Assembly: GCA_043809365.1 (NCBI GenBank)
Contig: JAZDDW010000019.1
Location: 1-22,998 of the forward strand
Direction: 5' to 3'
DNA: 22,998 bases
Origin: CAJAUT01 sp043809365
GTDB taxonomy: Bacteria > Patescibacteriota > Microgenomatia > UBA1400 > UBA12108
Part shown: one piece after another, positions 1 through 7,895 of the stretch
Numbering within the stretch: position 1 is the first letter of the stretch
How the letters are laid out: every line of letters starts with the position of its first letter
Position numbers and translations under genes: made by a program
The notes under the pieces: generated by a model
Told to the model about the DNA's origin: nothing
The model's database searches: none
The model's input: the letters and a program-made list of their open reading frames with translations, nothing else

Positions 1-434
1 CTTGGATGATTGATGACCATAACAAAATCGCCACTTTGTTTGAGTGAAGTGCCGATGTGTCCGATGGCGCTTGCTCCGTTTTCCATATTCTGGAGGGCAA
101 GGATACTGATGGCGTGAGTAAAGGAGTTGGTTGGGACCGGCAAACCATGGGTTGCATCGGCGACATAGTAGGCGTGTTTACTGTTTTTGTCTAAAATCTT
201 AGCTTGGGAAATGAGCTTGCGTGAGAGATCAATCCCCACATAGTTTACGTCGTGGGTGAGGGTACGGGCGTATACCCCCTGACCACAACCTACGTCAAGT
301 ACTGACTGCCCTGGTTTGGGATCAAGTAATAATTTGAGACGCGGGAGGATGATGTGCTCATGAAAGTAGTGACCACTCTCACCTACAATGTCTCCGTACC
401 ATTTGGCAACTGGCGACCAAGAAGTTGATTTCAT
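1..434 (-). CDS. Class I SAM-dependent methyltransferase (3' end cut by window)
   Basis: Read directly on the minus strand, this frame is open from the ATG at 434 to the window edge, giving 144 residues. It shows a Rossmann-type methyltransferase core: motif I VLDVGCGQG at residues 45-53, an acidic residue after strand 2 in VGIDLS (about 66-71), and VADATHGLP then ILALQNM (about 91-117) where motifs II and III fall. The fold binds S-adenosylmethionine; the substrate cannot be told from this part. Small-molecule and ubiquinone/menaquinone-type methyltransferases look similar. Its ATG overlaps the stop of the upstream small membrane protein gene (ATGA, 4 nt), so translation is probably coupled and this is the last visible gene of the MFS/membrane protein cluster. 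The C-terminal, substrate-selecting half lies outside the window. Confidence 0.85.
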   Translation of the reverse strand, partial: MKSTSWSPVAKWYGDIVGESGHYFHEHIILPRLKLLLDPKPGQSVLDVGCGQGVYARTLTHDVNYVGIDLSRKLISQAKILDKNSKHAYYVADATHGLPVPTNSFTHAISILALQNMENGASAIGHIGTSLKQSGDFVMVINHP

Positions 435-637
435 GGGGATTTATGCCTAAATCTAATAATTTCGCGCCAGGGTTTTTTACGGTCGATCACGAGTCGCCAG
501 CCGAGGAGTTGAAGCCCTACGGGGATAAGCCAGACGCCGGGGAGGATGGGGAGAATCATTCCCAAAATTCCGAAAACGATGAGAAAAATCCCCAAGGATT
601 TTTTGAGTTTGAATTTAATCCGCTGATCCATAGTCAT
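431..637 (-). CDS. Small two-helix membrane protein, PGPGW-like
   Basis: This 68-residue protein has a basic N-terminus and two hydrophobic stretches at about residues 15-32 and 34-48, joined by a turn reading LPGVW. A basic amphipathic tail follows (DRKKPWREIIRF). The short hairpin with a Pro-Gly turn between helices resembles the PGPGW family of small membrane proteins, whose role is unknown; the resemblance is by eye. It starts 4 nt after the MFS stop and overlaps the methyltransferase start by 4 nt, so it sits in the middle of a three-gene cluster. A second ATG at 631 is an equally possible start. No clear Shine-Dalgarno precedes either. Confidence 0.7.
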   Translation of the reverse strand: MTMDQRIKFKLKKSLGIFLIVFGILGMILPILPGVWLIPVGLQLLGWRLVIDRKKPWREIIRFRHKSP

Positions 638-641
638 TAGT

Positions 642-1820
642 TTAACACGGATCGACTTCTTCTTTGATCAGAAGAGAACTAAGAGGAAAAAGGGCGATAA
701 TAAAGAATGCGAGCGGGAGAGAGTAACCTGCGAGATAGCCGATGACTGGATTAAGAGGAATAAGAGCGAGACGGCGCACCATGCCGATTGAGGAGAGCAC
801 GGTCGCCCGATGACTAGACTGAATATGTTTGTTGGCAATACTTGCAATATATGTGGCGCGAGTATAACCCACTCCTCCTCCAATGATGATTAACAGTACG
901 AGTGAGACCCAGTGATGAAAGATTGCGGCCAAAACAAAGGTGACAGTAACAAGTAAGGCGCTGTTCCTCAAATAAGTTTTACCAATCCCTAAGAATTTTT
1001 CGAAGAAACCAAAATTAGATGATACGATAATTTCTGAGGCAAGAAGGAGAGCATGAACAAGACCAAAGTAAATGATGGGAATGCCTAGACTAGTCATATA
1101 TGGCTGGTAAAACCACACGACAAAATACGCTGCAGCCGAGACTACTACCGAATCAAAAGCTAGTGTGCGAATAACTGGATTGGTGCGTATTTCCCGCAAT
1201 CCTTGTTTGACAATATCACTATACCGACGAGACTCCGACTCTGAGTGAATGTGTGGCTCTGGAATAGACCAGGCAATGAGTCCGGCAATCAACATAGGGA
1301 CTGCGGTCAAAATTTGGGGGGCGTTGAGACCCAAACGTCCGGCAATGATGCTACCGATGGGAGCGGCGAGCATCATGCCAGAGAGCATCAGGGCATCGGC
1401 ACGCCCGAGGATTTTTTTACTCTCACTCTCACGCCCTTGGCTTTTGAGTGTATCGTAGAGCAGGGCTTGGTCAGCACCGGAGTTGAGAGCATAACCGATG
1501 GCAAAAAGGAACTCGGCAAGCAGGAAAATATAGAAGTTGGGAATGCTACCATAGACAACAGTGGCAATGGCTATCATGATTGCCCCAAGCGTGAGACTAT
1601 ATTTGCGGCCGATTTTATCAGCGATCGCACCGGTCGGGACTTCTAACAGAAATACCCAAACACTAAACCATGACTGAAGGAGCTGGACTTGAAAAAGGGA
1701 GATATGTCCCCAGTCGGTGAAAAAAGGAACAAGCACCGCGGAGAAAAACGCAAAATTCTTGAAGAAAGCGTAGACGTAATTTTTGTTGATGGGGTCTCCC
1801 CACCACTGACGAAATTTCAT
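642..1820 (-). CDS. MFS transporter
   Basis: This 392-residue protein is hydrophobic throughout, with about 11-12 predicted membrane segments, the usual size for the major facilitator superfamily. The loop after the second helix reads GAIADKIGRKY (about residues 62-72), the family's motif A (G-x3-D-x2-GRK) that gates the transport cycle. MFS proteins of this size are secondary carriers or drug/proton antiporters. The substrate cannot be assigned. The start is the ATG at 1820: a perfect TATAAT with an upstream TGA extension lies only 6 nt before it, predicting a leaderless message. Two small genes follow closely downstream and probably share the transcript. Confidence 0.88.
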   Translation of the reverse strand: MKFRQWWGDPINKNYVYAFFKNFAFFSAVLVPFFTDWGHISLFQVQLLQSWFSVWVFLLEVPTGAIADKIGRKYSLTLGAIMIAIATVVYGSIPNFYIFLLAEFLFAIGYALNSGADQALLYDTLKSQGRESESKKILGRADALMLSGMMLAAPIGSIIAGRLGLNAPQILTAVPMLIAGLIAWSIPEPHIHSESESRRYSDIVKQGLREIRTNPVIRTLAFDSVVVSAAAYFVVWFYQPYMTSLGIPIIYFGLVHALLLASEIIVSSNFGFFEKFLGIGKTYLRNSALLVTVTFVLAAIFHHWVSLVLLIIIGGGVGYTRATYIASIANKHIQSSHRATVLSSIGMVRRLALIPLNPVIGYLAGYSLPLAFFIIALFPLSSLLIKEEVDPC

Positions 1821-1847
1821 TGGATAATTATATCAAGATAATGATAG
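1821..1847 (-). promoter_or_regulatory. Extended -10 promoter of the MFS gene, leaderless spacing
   Basis: On the minus strand, TGATATAAT (hexamer 1827-1832) is followed by 6 nt and the ATG at 1820. GTGACA, 16 nt upstream of the hexamer, is a plausible -35. A start 6-8 nt past the -10 would place the transcript's 5' end on or next to the start codon. Confidence 0.7.
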
Positions 1848-1888
1848 ATGTCACCGATCAAATACTAGGGGTTGTAGCACAAAAATTT

Positions 1889-2718
1889 CTAAAATAATAT
1901 TTGACTGCCGTTATTGTGATCCTCGATTAACTTGGGAAGCGAGGCAAGATCGTCTACGATGCGAATAGCTCCGGCGTCAGTTAGATCATCCGGAAGACCA
2001 AAGCCGTGGGATATACCGATAGGATGCACGTGCGCCGAATTGGCGGCTTGCATATCGAACGGGTGATCCCCGAGTGCCACCGCTTCGTCGGCGGATATTC
2101 CCAATGTATCGAGTAAGCGAAGAATACCTTCTGGATCTGGCTTGGTTTTGGTAACGTCTTCACAGGTGACGATGGAGAATGAAGGCATACCATACACTGC
2201 CTTGGCTCTAGCGATAAAAGCTTGTAAACGCTCGTAAATACCGCCTTCTTGTGAACGAAAAAGATCAGTGTATCCCAATACTGGCAAGCTGACACCAAAA
2301 TTACGAATAATGTGATGCGGACTACCACTGGTAAAGATTCCTAATTTGATCTGACTTTGTCCTGCCCAAGTAAAAAGCTCAGTGAGGCCGTGGAAAGGTG
2401 AACATAGAGGGGGGCCAAACGATCTTGAATGGGACCCAGACTGCGGTCCAATTCGGTTAAATCAATCTGGTTGATAAGTTTTGAATGTTCACGACTAAAT
2501 AATTGAGCGAGTGTGCGCTCAAAGGTTTCGCGAGTACTACCCCCAACTGATTGATCTAGTTTTTGGCGGTATTGTTCGTAAGTAGGTATTTCGTGATGAT
2601 GAAGTCCTTTGGTGAGAAGGTACTCTGCCGTTGCCTCGTATTGTCCATGACGAATCAAAAAAATGGTATTGACCATGGTTCCATCGGCGTCGGAAATGAT
2701 TGCTTTAATTTGTGACAT
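1889..2718 (-). pseudogene. HAD-superfamily hydrolase (phosphatase-like), broken by one frameshift
   Basis: Two reading frames together make one haloacid dehalogenase-like hydrolase. The first (2718 to about 2398) carries motif I, SDADGT. The second (about 2396 to 1889) carries motif II (FTSGS), the motif III lysine (TKTKPDP) and motif IV (GDHPFD). Reading across the join in the -1 frame gives VH then PFHGLTELFTWAG, the expected cap-to-core sequence, with no stop. Adding one base at the plus-strand GG of 2397-2398 (CC on the coding strand), or at the nearby AAA, would restore a protein of about 276 residues. Every catalytic motif survives, so the lesion is recent or a sequencing/assembly error. 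I see no slippery heptamer that would make it programmed. The start at 2718 is preferred over 2727 because TATAAT ends 7 nt before it. Confidence 0.8.
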
Positions 2719-2731
2719 AGGAGACATTATA
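2719..2731 (-). promoter_or_regulatory. -10 box (TATAAT) of the HAD gene, leaderless spacing
   Basis: A perfect TATAAT on the minus strand (2726-2731) lies 7 nt before the ATG at 2718, within the 15-nt gap after the secA stop. The alternative ATG at 2725-2727 overlaps the box itself, which argues for the downstream start. Confidence 0.6.
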
Positions 2732-2733
2732 TC

Positions 2734-5415
2734 TTATCCGCGGTGAGTGGGGGCATTGATCATGCCACATTTTTTCCACTTTTTGCCACTACCACAGGGA
2801 CAGGGATCATTACGGCCGATACTTTCCTTTTTATCGGAAGATTGAGATTCGGCTTTGACTATTTTGGGTTGGACGGTACCACCTCGGACTTCGTCTTTGC
2901 GAAGAATGACGGGAGCGGGCTGGGTAGGTTGTTGGACCGGGTTCAAGCGATAGATTTTTTTCACCACGGAACTTTCGATGGCACCAACCAAACGTTCAAA
3001 CATTCCGTAGGCTTCTTGCTGATATTCAACGAGGGGATCACGCTGGGCGTAACCCCGTAAACCGATCCCATCGCGGAGAGATTCCATATTGTCGAGATGG
3101 TCCATCCATTTTTCATCAAGCGTGGTCAGATAAACGTATTTTTCGATTTCGCGGATAATTGTTTCACCGATGGCTTTTTCGCGACTCTCATAGGTATCTT
3201 TGGCAATCCCCTTAAGTGCGCTAACGATGGTTGCTGGATCCTTGGTCTTGCCCAGCTCTTTAACCAGATGGGCTTGGGAAGCATCATCGAAGGGAATAAT
3301 CGTGATAAATTCTTTGACGATGGCGTCAAGCTCTTTGCTCGTGAACCCTTCGGTGACGCGAGAATTGACTATCAGTTCGATCTCCTCATCGACCAAATCA
3401 GTAACGCGGGAACGGAGGGAAGTGGGGTTGGATTCGGAATCGGTTAAGAGCTTGTCGCGGAGCTGATAGATTACTTGACGGTGTTTGTTCATCACATCGT
3501 CGTACTCGACTACCCGTTTGCGCATATCAAAGTAAAATCCTTCGACTTTGACTTGGGCAGACTCGAGAGCTTTGGAGACCATGGAGTGTTCGATGGCCTC
3601 GTCCTCGGGGATCTTGAGCATGGTCATGATGCTCGCAATTTTGTCGCCGCCAAAAATACGCATGAGATCATCCTCGAGTGAGACATAAAAGCGGGAAGAG
3701 CCGGGGTCACCTTGACGGCCGGAGCGACCGCGGAGCTGATTGTCGATACGGCGAGAGTCGTGCCTCTCGGTGCCAATGACATGGAGTCCACCTACCCCTA
3801 TCACAGCATCGTGTTCCTTTTGCCAATCCTTGGGAGTCCTGCCGACCTTGGTACCACCAAGCACAATATCGACACCACGACCAGCGATGTTGGTGGCGAC
3901 CGTAATGGCCCCAAACTTGCCGGCGTTACTGATGATTTTGGCTTCTTCGGTATGATTCTTGGCGTTTAACATGTGGTGGGGCAAGTTTTTACGCTTCAGA
4001 TATTTGGCGATAATCTGGTTGTTATCAATGCTCTTGGTACCGATCAAAACTGGAGTACCAGCCGCGTGTAGTTCTTCGACGGCTTTGACGATGGCGGCAT
4101 ATTTTGCCCGAGTAGATTTGAAAATGAGATCAGATTGATCAGTACGTCTGATTGGCTGGTTGGTGGGGATCACGGAGACGTCGAGATTATAAATCTTTTT
4201 AAACTCCTCCCCTTCGGTGCTCGCTGTCCCCGTCATGCCAGAGAGGTGTTCGTACATCCGGAAATAGTTCTGGAGAGAGATGGTGGCTAGGGTACGCGAC
4301 TCTTGTTGGACAGTTACCCCCTCCTTGGCTTCGATGGCTTGGTGGAGACCATCGGAGAAGCGCCGCCCATACATCATCCGCCCCGTGTGTTCGTCGACAA
4401 TAATGACAGTCCCATCTTTGACTACATAGTCACGATCACGCTCGAATAAAGTAGCGGCTTTGAGAGCCTGCTCGACGTGATGAACGGTATCATAACTCTC
4501 TTCGTAGAGATTTTTGACACCCAATCTTTGCTCGAGACGACGGATGCCATAATCAGTCAGGGTAGCCGTCTTTAATTTTTCATCCACGTCAAAATCGGTG
4601 TCTTTGGTGAGAGTGGTAACAAGACGCGAATACTCAAGATATTTACTCGTTGGCTCTGAATCAGGGGCCGAGATAATCAGGGGGGTACGAGCCTCATCAA
4701 TTAAGATTGAATCTACCTCGTCGACGATGGCATAATAGTGGCCACGCTGGACTTTGTCTGGAAGGCGATGAACCATGTGGTCACGCAGGTAGTCAAAACC
4801 AAACTCATTGTTGGTACCATAGGTAATGTCGGCACCATAACTCTCCTGACGCCTCACGGGACGGAAGTGTTGGAGACGCTCATCCTCTTCAGTGGTATCA
4901 ACGTGATCTAAGTCAAGAATCCCACCCGGTTGATCCCCCATCCCAGAGTAGATCACACCGACCGAGAGACCCAAAAGGAGATGGGCGCGACCATACCAAC
5001 CAGCATCGCGGCGGGCAAGATAGTCATTGACGGTCACGATGTGGACACCCTGGCCAACAAGCGCGCGAACATAAGAAGCCAACGTAGCAGAGAGGGTTTT
5101 ACCCTCACCAGTTTTTTGCTCGGCAATACGACCGTGGTAGAGGGAGAGGGCGGCCAAGAGCTGGACATCGTAGGCACGTTCACCGGTTACGCGGTGGATC
5201 GCCTCACGGATAGTAGCCAGGGCTTCGGGTAAGATAGTGTCCAGTGACTCCCCTCCCGCGAGACGTTTTTTGAACTCGGCGGTTTTGCCAGGCAGTTCTT
5301 TGTTTTTGAGCTTGGCGATACTCTCTTCAAAAGCGTTAACCTGATCAACAATGGGCTGAAGAGCAGTGAGCTGTCGAGCGTTCCCATCAAAAATTTTCGT
5401 CAGGAAATTGAGCAT
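2734..5415 (-). CDS. secA: SecA, preprotein translocase ATPase
   Basis: SecA is the peripheral membrane ATPase that drives unfolded preproteins through SecYEG. This 893-residue protein is full length. It has Walker A in the stretch EQKTGEGKT (about residues 98-106), GTNNEFGFDYLRDH, the DEAD-type Walker B DEVDSILIDEAR, ATNIAGRGVDI in the second nucleotide-binding domain, and NQLRGRSGRQGDPG. The scaffold and wing regions follow, then a variable linker and a zinc-binding-like tail, CPCGSGKKWKKCG. The tail keeps three cysteines, but the fourth ligand (normally His or Cys right after the last Cys) is Gly; a His five residues before the end might stand in. GRGVDI replaces the common GRGTDI. The start at 5415 is set by a TG-extended -10 (TGTTACAAT) 7 nt upstream. 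Confidence 0.98.
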   Translation of the reverse strand: MLNFLTKIFDGNARQLTALQPIVDQVNAFEESIAKLKNKELPGKTAEFKKRLAGGESLDTILPEALATIREAIHRVTGERAYDVQLLAALSLYHGRIAEQKTGEGKTLSATLASYVRALVGQGVHIVTVNDYLARRDAGWYGRAHLLLGLSVGVIYSGMGDQPGGILDLDHVDTTEEDERLQHFRPVRRQESYGADITYGTNNEFGFDYLRDHMVHRLPDKVQRGHYYAIVDEVDSILIDEARTPLIISAPDSEPTSKYLEYSRLVTTLTKDTDFDVDEKLKTATLTDYGIRRLEQRLGVKNLYEESYDTVHHVEQALKAATLFERDRDYVVKDGTVIIVDEHTGRMMYGRRFSDGLHQAIEAKEGVTVQQESRTLATISLQNYFRMYEHLSGMTGTASTEGEEFKKIYNLDVSVIPTNQPIRRTDQSDLIFKSTRAKYAAIVKAVEELHAAGTPVLIGTKSIDNNQIIAKYLKRKNLPHHMLNAKNHTEEAKIISNAGKFGAITVATNIAGRGVDIVLGGTKVGRTPKDWQKEHDAVIGVGGLHVIGTERHDSRRIDNQLRGRSGRQGDPGSSRFYVSLEDDLMRIFGGDKIASIMTMLKIPEDEAIEHSMVSKALESAQVKVEGFYFDMRKRVVEYDDVMNKHRQVIYQLRDKLLTDSESNPTSLRSRVTDLVDEEIELIVNSRVTEGFTSKELDAIVKEFITIIPFDDASQAHLVKELGKTKDPATIVSALKGIAKDTYESREKAIGETIIREIEKYVYLTTLDEKWMDHLDNMESLRDGIGLRGYAQRDPLVEYQQEAYGMFERLVGAIESSVVKKIYRLNPVQQPTQPAPVILRKDEVRGGTVQPKIVKAESQSSDKKESIGRNDPCPCGSGKKWKKCGMINAPTHRG

Positions 5416-5431
5416 AACATGAATTGTAACA
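5416..5431 (-). promoter_or_regulatory. Extended -10 promoter of secA, leaderless spacing
   Basis: TGTTACAAT on the minus strand (hexamer 5423-5428) stands 7 nt before the secA ATG, within the 27-nt gap after the HAD gene. No good -35 at normal spacing is seen, in keeping with an extended -10 promoter. Confidence 0.6.
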
Positions 5432-5442
5432 CGGACCTAGAC

Positions 5443-6072
5443 TCAATTTACTGAATTTTGGAGCATGTTGAATAGATCTTGACTAGATTGAACATAATCA
5501 TGAGAGTCGTAAAGAAATGTCTGCCAGCCACGTGATTTGGCGGCTTCTATGTGCTCCCTACTGTTTTCGACAAAGAGTATTTCCGAGGGCGGGCAAGATA
5601 CTTTTGATTCTGCGATTGCAAAAATCTTGGGCTCTGGCTTTTGGGCTTTGACGACACTACTATCGATAATAATTTCCCATCCCCAATCAGTACGAAGCTC
5701 TTGGCGTGCGTAGATAGCTGCAAGAAGCTTGGGATACATGTTAGTTAACAATCCAGTTTGATAGTTTTTGCGAACATATTCGATGATCGGCCAAATGTGG
5801 GGATTGGGCTCATAGCGTGAGACAAAATCAGCGATCATGGAATAGTCGGCGGGAATGAGTAAACCGAGAGCGCGGAATTGGGGCACGTAGAGCTCAACGT
5901 CGTAGTCGATACAAATACGATTGTGTTGAGAGTCCCAAATGGCCTCGAATTGGGTGTCAGTGGCGGGGGTGACACCAAGTCCAAGTTTCATCTCTTCCCA
6001 TTTATTGGTCCCGGAATAATCGAGGAGGATGACTCCACCAACATCAAAATAGACGAAAGAGATTTTGGTCAT
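5443..6072 (-). CDS. HAD-superfamily hydrolase, subfamily IA-like
   Basis: About 209 residues from the ATG at 6072, which overlaps the serS stop as ATGA. A GTG at 6081 would add three residues but lacks such support. Motif I reads YFDVGGVIL: the nucleophilic Asp is present, and the second position is Gly, as in the 'FDxGGVL' branch of the family. Motif II is LLTNMY, motif III KAQKPEPKIF and motif IV LFVENSREHIEAA. In motif IV the usual acidic pair DD is Glu-Asn, which may weaken or alter magnesium binding. Family members are soluble phosphatases or dehalogenases acting on small molecules. The substrate is unknown. The tight coupling to serS suggests a shared message rather than a shared pathway. 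Confidence 0.82.
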   Translation of the reverse strand: MTKISFVYFDVGGVILLDYSGTNKWEEMKLGLGVTPATDTQFEAIWDSQHNRICIDYDVELYVPQFRALGLLIPADYSMIADFVSRYEPNPHIWPIIEYVRKNYQTGLLTNMYPKLLAAIYARQELRTDWGWEIIIDSSVVKAQKPEPKIFAIAESKVSCPPSEILFVENSREHIEAAKSRGWQTFLYDSHDYVQSSQDLFNMLQNSVN

Positions 6073-7316
6073 AGTAGGCACTTGGGGAGTTTGACGGAGC
6101 CATCTTGTTGTTGGAAGTTTTCCCAGAGCGCAATAAGCGTGCGGGTGCTCGCGAGCGCGGTATTGTTGAGCATGTGGACGTATTTGGTAGAGCCATCGTT
6201 GGTTTGATAGCGAATACCCGCGCGGCGACTCTGAAAGTCGGCCATAATACTGTCGGAGGCTACCTCACCGTACTCCCCTCTTCCTGGCATCCAAGCCTCA
6301 ATGTCGTACTTCTTGGCTTGGGGCTCGCCCATGTCGCCGGTACACATGAGAAGGACGCGGTAGGGGATGCCAAAGTCTTGTAAGAGTTCTTCCGTATAAC
6401 CAAGCATCTTTTCGTGCCAGTCCTTACTTTCTGCAAGATCATTTTTGCAGAGCACGACCTGCTCAATTTTCCAGAATTCGTGGACGCGGTAAAACCCCTT
6501 GGTATCTTTGCCATAACTGCCGATCTCGCGGCGGAAACAGGGAGAGAAACCTACCAACTTGAGGGGAAGATCTTTTTCCCGTAGCGTCTCACCGGCGTAG
6601 TAGTTTACAAGCGGGACTTCGGCGGTACCTGCCAAGAAGTAATCATTCTTGGGATCAGATTCATCTTCGGCCAGTTTGTAGGCCTCTTTTTCACCCCAGG
6701 GGAAGTGACCAGTATTAATGAACGCCTGACGCGTGTCAACAATGGGGGGGATCATGGGGGTGTAACCATATCCCACAAATTTGTTGAGGGCGTATTGCAT
6801 GAGTTTGGTTTGCAAAAAGACAGCGTCGCCTTTGAGAAAGTAGCCGCGGTAGCCCGCGACTTTGCTCCCACGGTCGAGGTCGAGCCAACCATTTTGGGTG
6901 CCGAGCTCTACATGATCTTTGGGCGTGAACTTAAACTCGGGTTTTTTGCCCCACTCCCGTACAACTACATTCCCCTTTTCATCTTTACCAACTGGCACTT
7001 CGGGGAGCGCGATATTGGGGACCTGGAGCATGAGGTCGGCATAAGATTCCTCAGTTTGTTTGAGATTAGGTTCGACGGTTTCGAGCTCGAGTTTGAGAGC
7101 TTTACTTTTGGCGATCAGTTCAGCGGTACGTGCTTTTTTTAATTCGTCATTCAGCTGGTTGCGCTCACCGCGAATGGCTTCGACTTGGATGATCAGTTCA
7201 CGCCGTTTGGCGTCGACCGCGAGCAGATTGTCGATGAGAGCAGGATTGTAGTTTTTGTTCTTGGTATTGGTTTTGACTACTTCCGCGTTGTCACGGATGT
7301 ATTGAATGTCTAACAT
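6069..7316 (-). CDS. serS: Seryl-tRNA synthetase
   Basis: This class II synthetase (415 residues) charges tRNA-Ser, and tRNA-Sec where present, with serine. The N-terminal 110 residues form the long helical arm with heptad-like charged sequence (AIRGERNQLNDELKKAR) that contacts the tRNA long variable arm. The catalytic domain has TAEVPLV (serine site), motif 2 around SPCFRREIGSYGKDT and motif 3 LNNTALASTRTLIALWEN. The protein ends soon after motif 3 (DGSVKLPKCLL), as in the family. The start at 7316 is supported by the N-terminus MLDIQYIRDN, typical of SerRS, and by TGAGATAAT 8 nt upstream. It is followed without a gap by a HAD gene. Confidence 0.97.
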   Translation of the reverse strand: MLDIQYIRDNAEVVKTNTKNKNYNPALIDNLLAVDAKRRELIIQVEAIRGERNQLNDELKKARTAELIAKSKALKLELETVEPNLKQTEESYADLMLQVPNIALPEVPVGKDEKGNVVVREWGKKPEFKFTPKDHVELGTQNGWLDLDRGSKVAGYRGYFLKGDAVFLQTKLMQYALNKFVGYGYTPMIPPIVDTRQAFINTGHFPWGEKEAYKLAEDESDPKNDYFLAGTAEVPLVNYYAGETLREKDLPLKLVGFSPCFRREIGSYGKDTKGFYRVHEFWKIEQVVLCKNDLAESKDWHEKMLGYTEELLQDFGIPYRVLLMCTGDMGEPQAKKYDIEAWMPGRGEYGEVASDSIMADFQSRRAGIRYQTNDGSTKYVHMLNNTALASTRTLIALWENFQQQDGSVKLPKCLL

Positions 7317-7333
7317 ATGACTACATTATCTCA
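7317..7333 (-). promoter_or_regulatory. Extended -10 promoter of serS, leaderless spacing
   Basis: TGAGATAAT on the minus strand (hexamer 7325-7330) overlaps the stop codon of the preceding HD gene and lies 8 nt before the serS ATG. No Shine-Dalgarno is present in the 14-nt gap. Confidence 0.55.
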
Positions 7334-7885
7334 CAATCCTAAATCGAGTGCGATGGATTGCATGGCGGAAAGGACGAGAGGCACATGCTCTTCCCACAAA
7401 TCAACTCCCAAGTCTTTGGCGGCTGCCTCGATTTCTGCGCGATTGATCGCGGCAGCGAAGGCTTTGTCACGCCATTTTTTCTTGATACTTTTGACCTCCA
7501 CATCTGCGATTTTCTTGCTCGGTCTAACGAGTGCGGTGGTCGTGACCAAACCTGTGAGCTCATCAACGGCAAAAAGGGCTTTTTCCATCTTTGAGTCGCG
7601 GGAGACACCAGTGTAAGTGCCGTGACTCATGATGGCGCGAATAATATCTTCGTCTACTCCCCTTTCCTTTAGAATTTCGGCTCCTTTGACGGGATGATCG
7701 GGAGCGGACGGATGAATCTCCCAATCAAAGTCGTGGAGGAGACCGGTGATGCGATACTTTTCTTGATCCTCGCCAAACTTGATAGCGTAGGCAGCCATTC
7801 CCGCCTCTACCGCGAGCATGTGGCGGACCAGGTTCTCGTTTTTGACAAATTCACGGACGATGGCAAGTGCTTGATCACGAGTCAT
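7331..7885 (-). CDS. HD-domain phosphohydrolase family protein
   Basis: This 184-residue soluble protein has the HD-domain signature: RHMLAVEAGM with its first His at about residue 21, then GLLHDFDWE with the His-Asp pair at about residues 51-52, and a later ISHG-like AIMSHGTYTG. The HD fold binds a metal pair and hydrolyses phosphate esters such as nucleotides. Stand-alone members of this size are common in bacteria, and most have no assigned substrate. It follows the peptidase gene by 8 nt and has a strong Shine-Dalgarno AAGGAG four bases before its ATG, so it is translated from an internal site of a longer message, unlike the leaderless first genes nearby. Confidence 0.85.
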   Translation of the reverse strand: MTRDQALAIVREFVKNENLVRHMLAVEAGMAAYAIKFGEDQEKYRITGLLHDFDWEIHPSAPDHPVKGAEILKERGVDEDIIRAIMSHGTYTGVSRDSKMEKALFAVDELTGLVTTTALVRPSKKIADVEVKSIKKKWRDKAFAAAINRAEIEAAAKDLGVDLWEEHVPLVLSAMQSIALDLGL

Positions 7886-7889
7886 GGAT

Positions 7890-7895
7890 CTCCTT
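7890..7895 (-). promoter_or_regulatory. Shine-Dalgarno of the HD gene
   Basis: AAGGAG on the minus strand, 4 nt before the ATG at 7885, overlaps the stop codon of the upstream peptidase gene. It shows that canonical ribosome binding sites do exist in this genome for genes inside operons. Confidence 0.7.

Noticed and set aside
2341..2430. Programmed -1 frameshift in the HAD gene
   Set aside because: The direction would be right, but no X-XXY-YYZ heptamer or clear downstream stem is visible at the join.
2743..5390. Several open frames of 60-116 codons on the plus strand and other frames across secA
   Set aside because: They are shadows of the secA coding frame, with no ribosome site, no family resemblance, and typical antisense composition.
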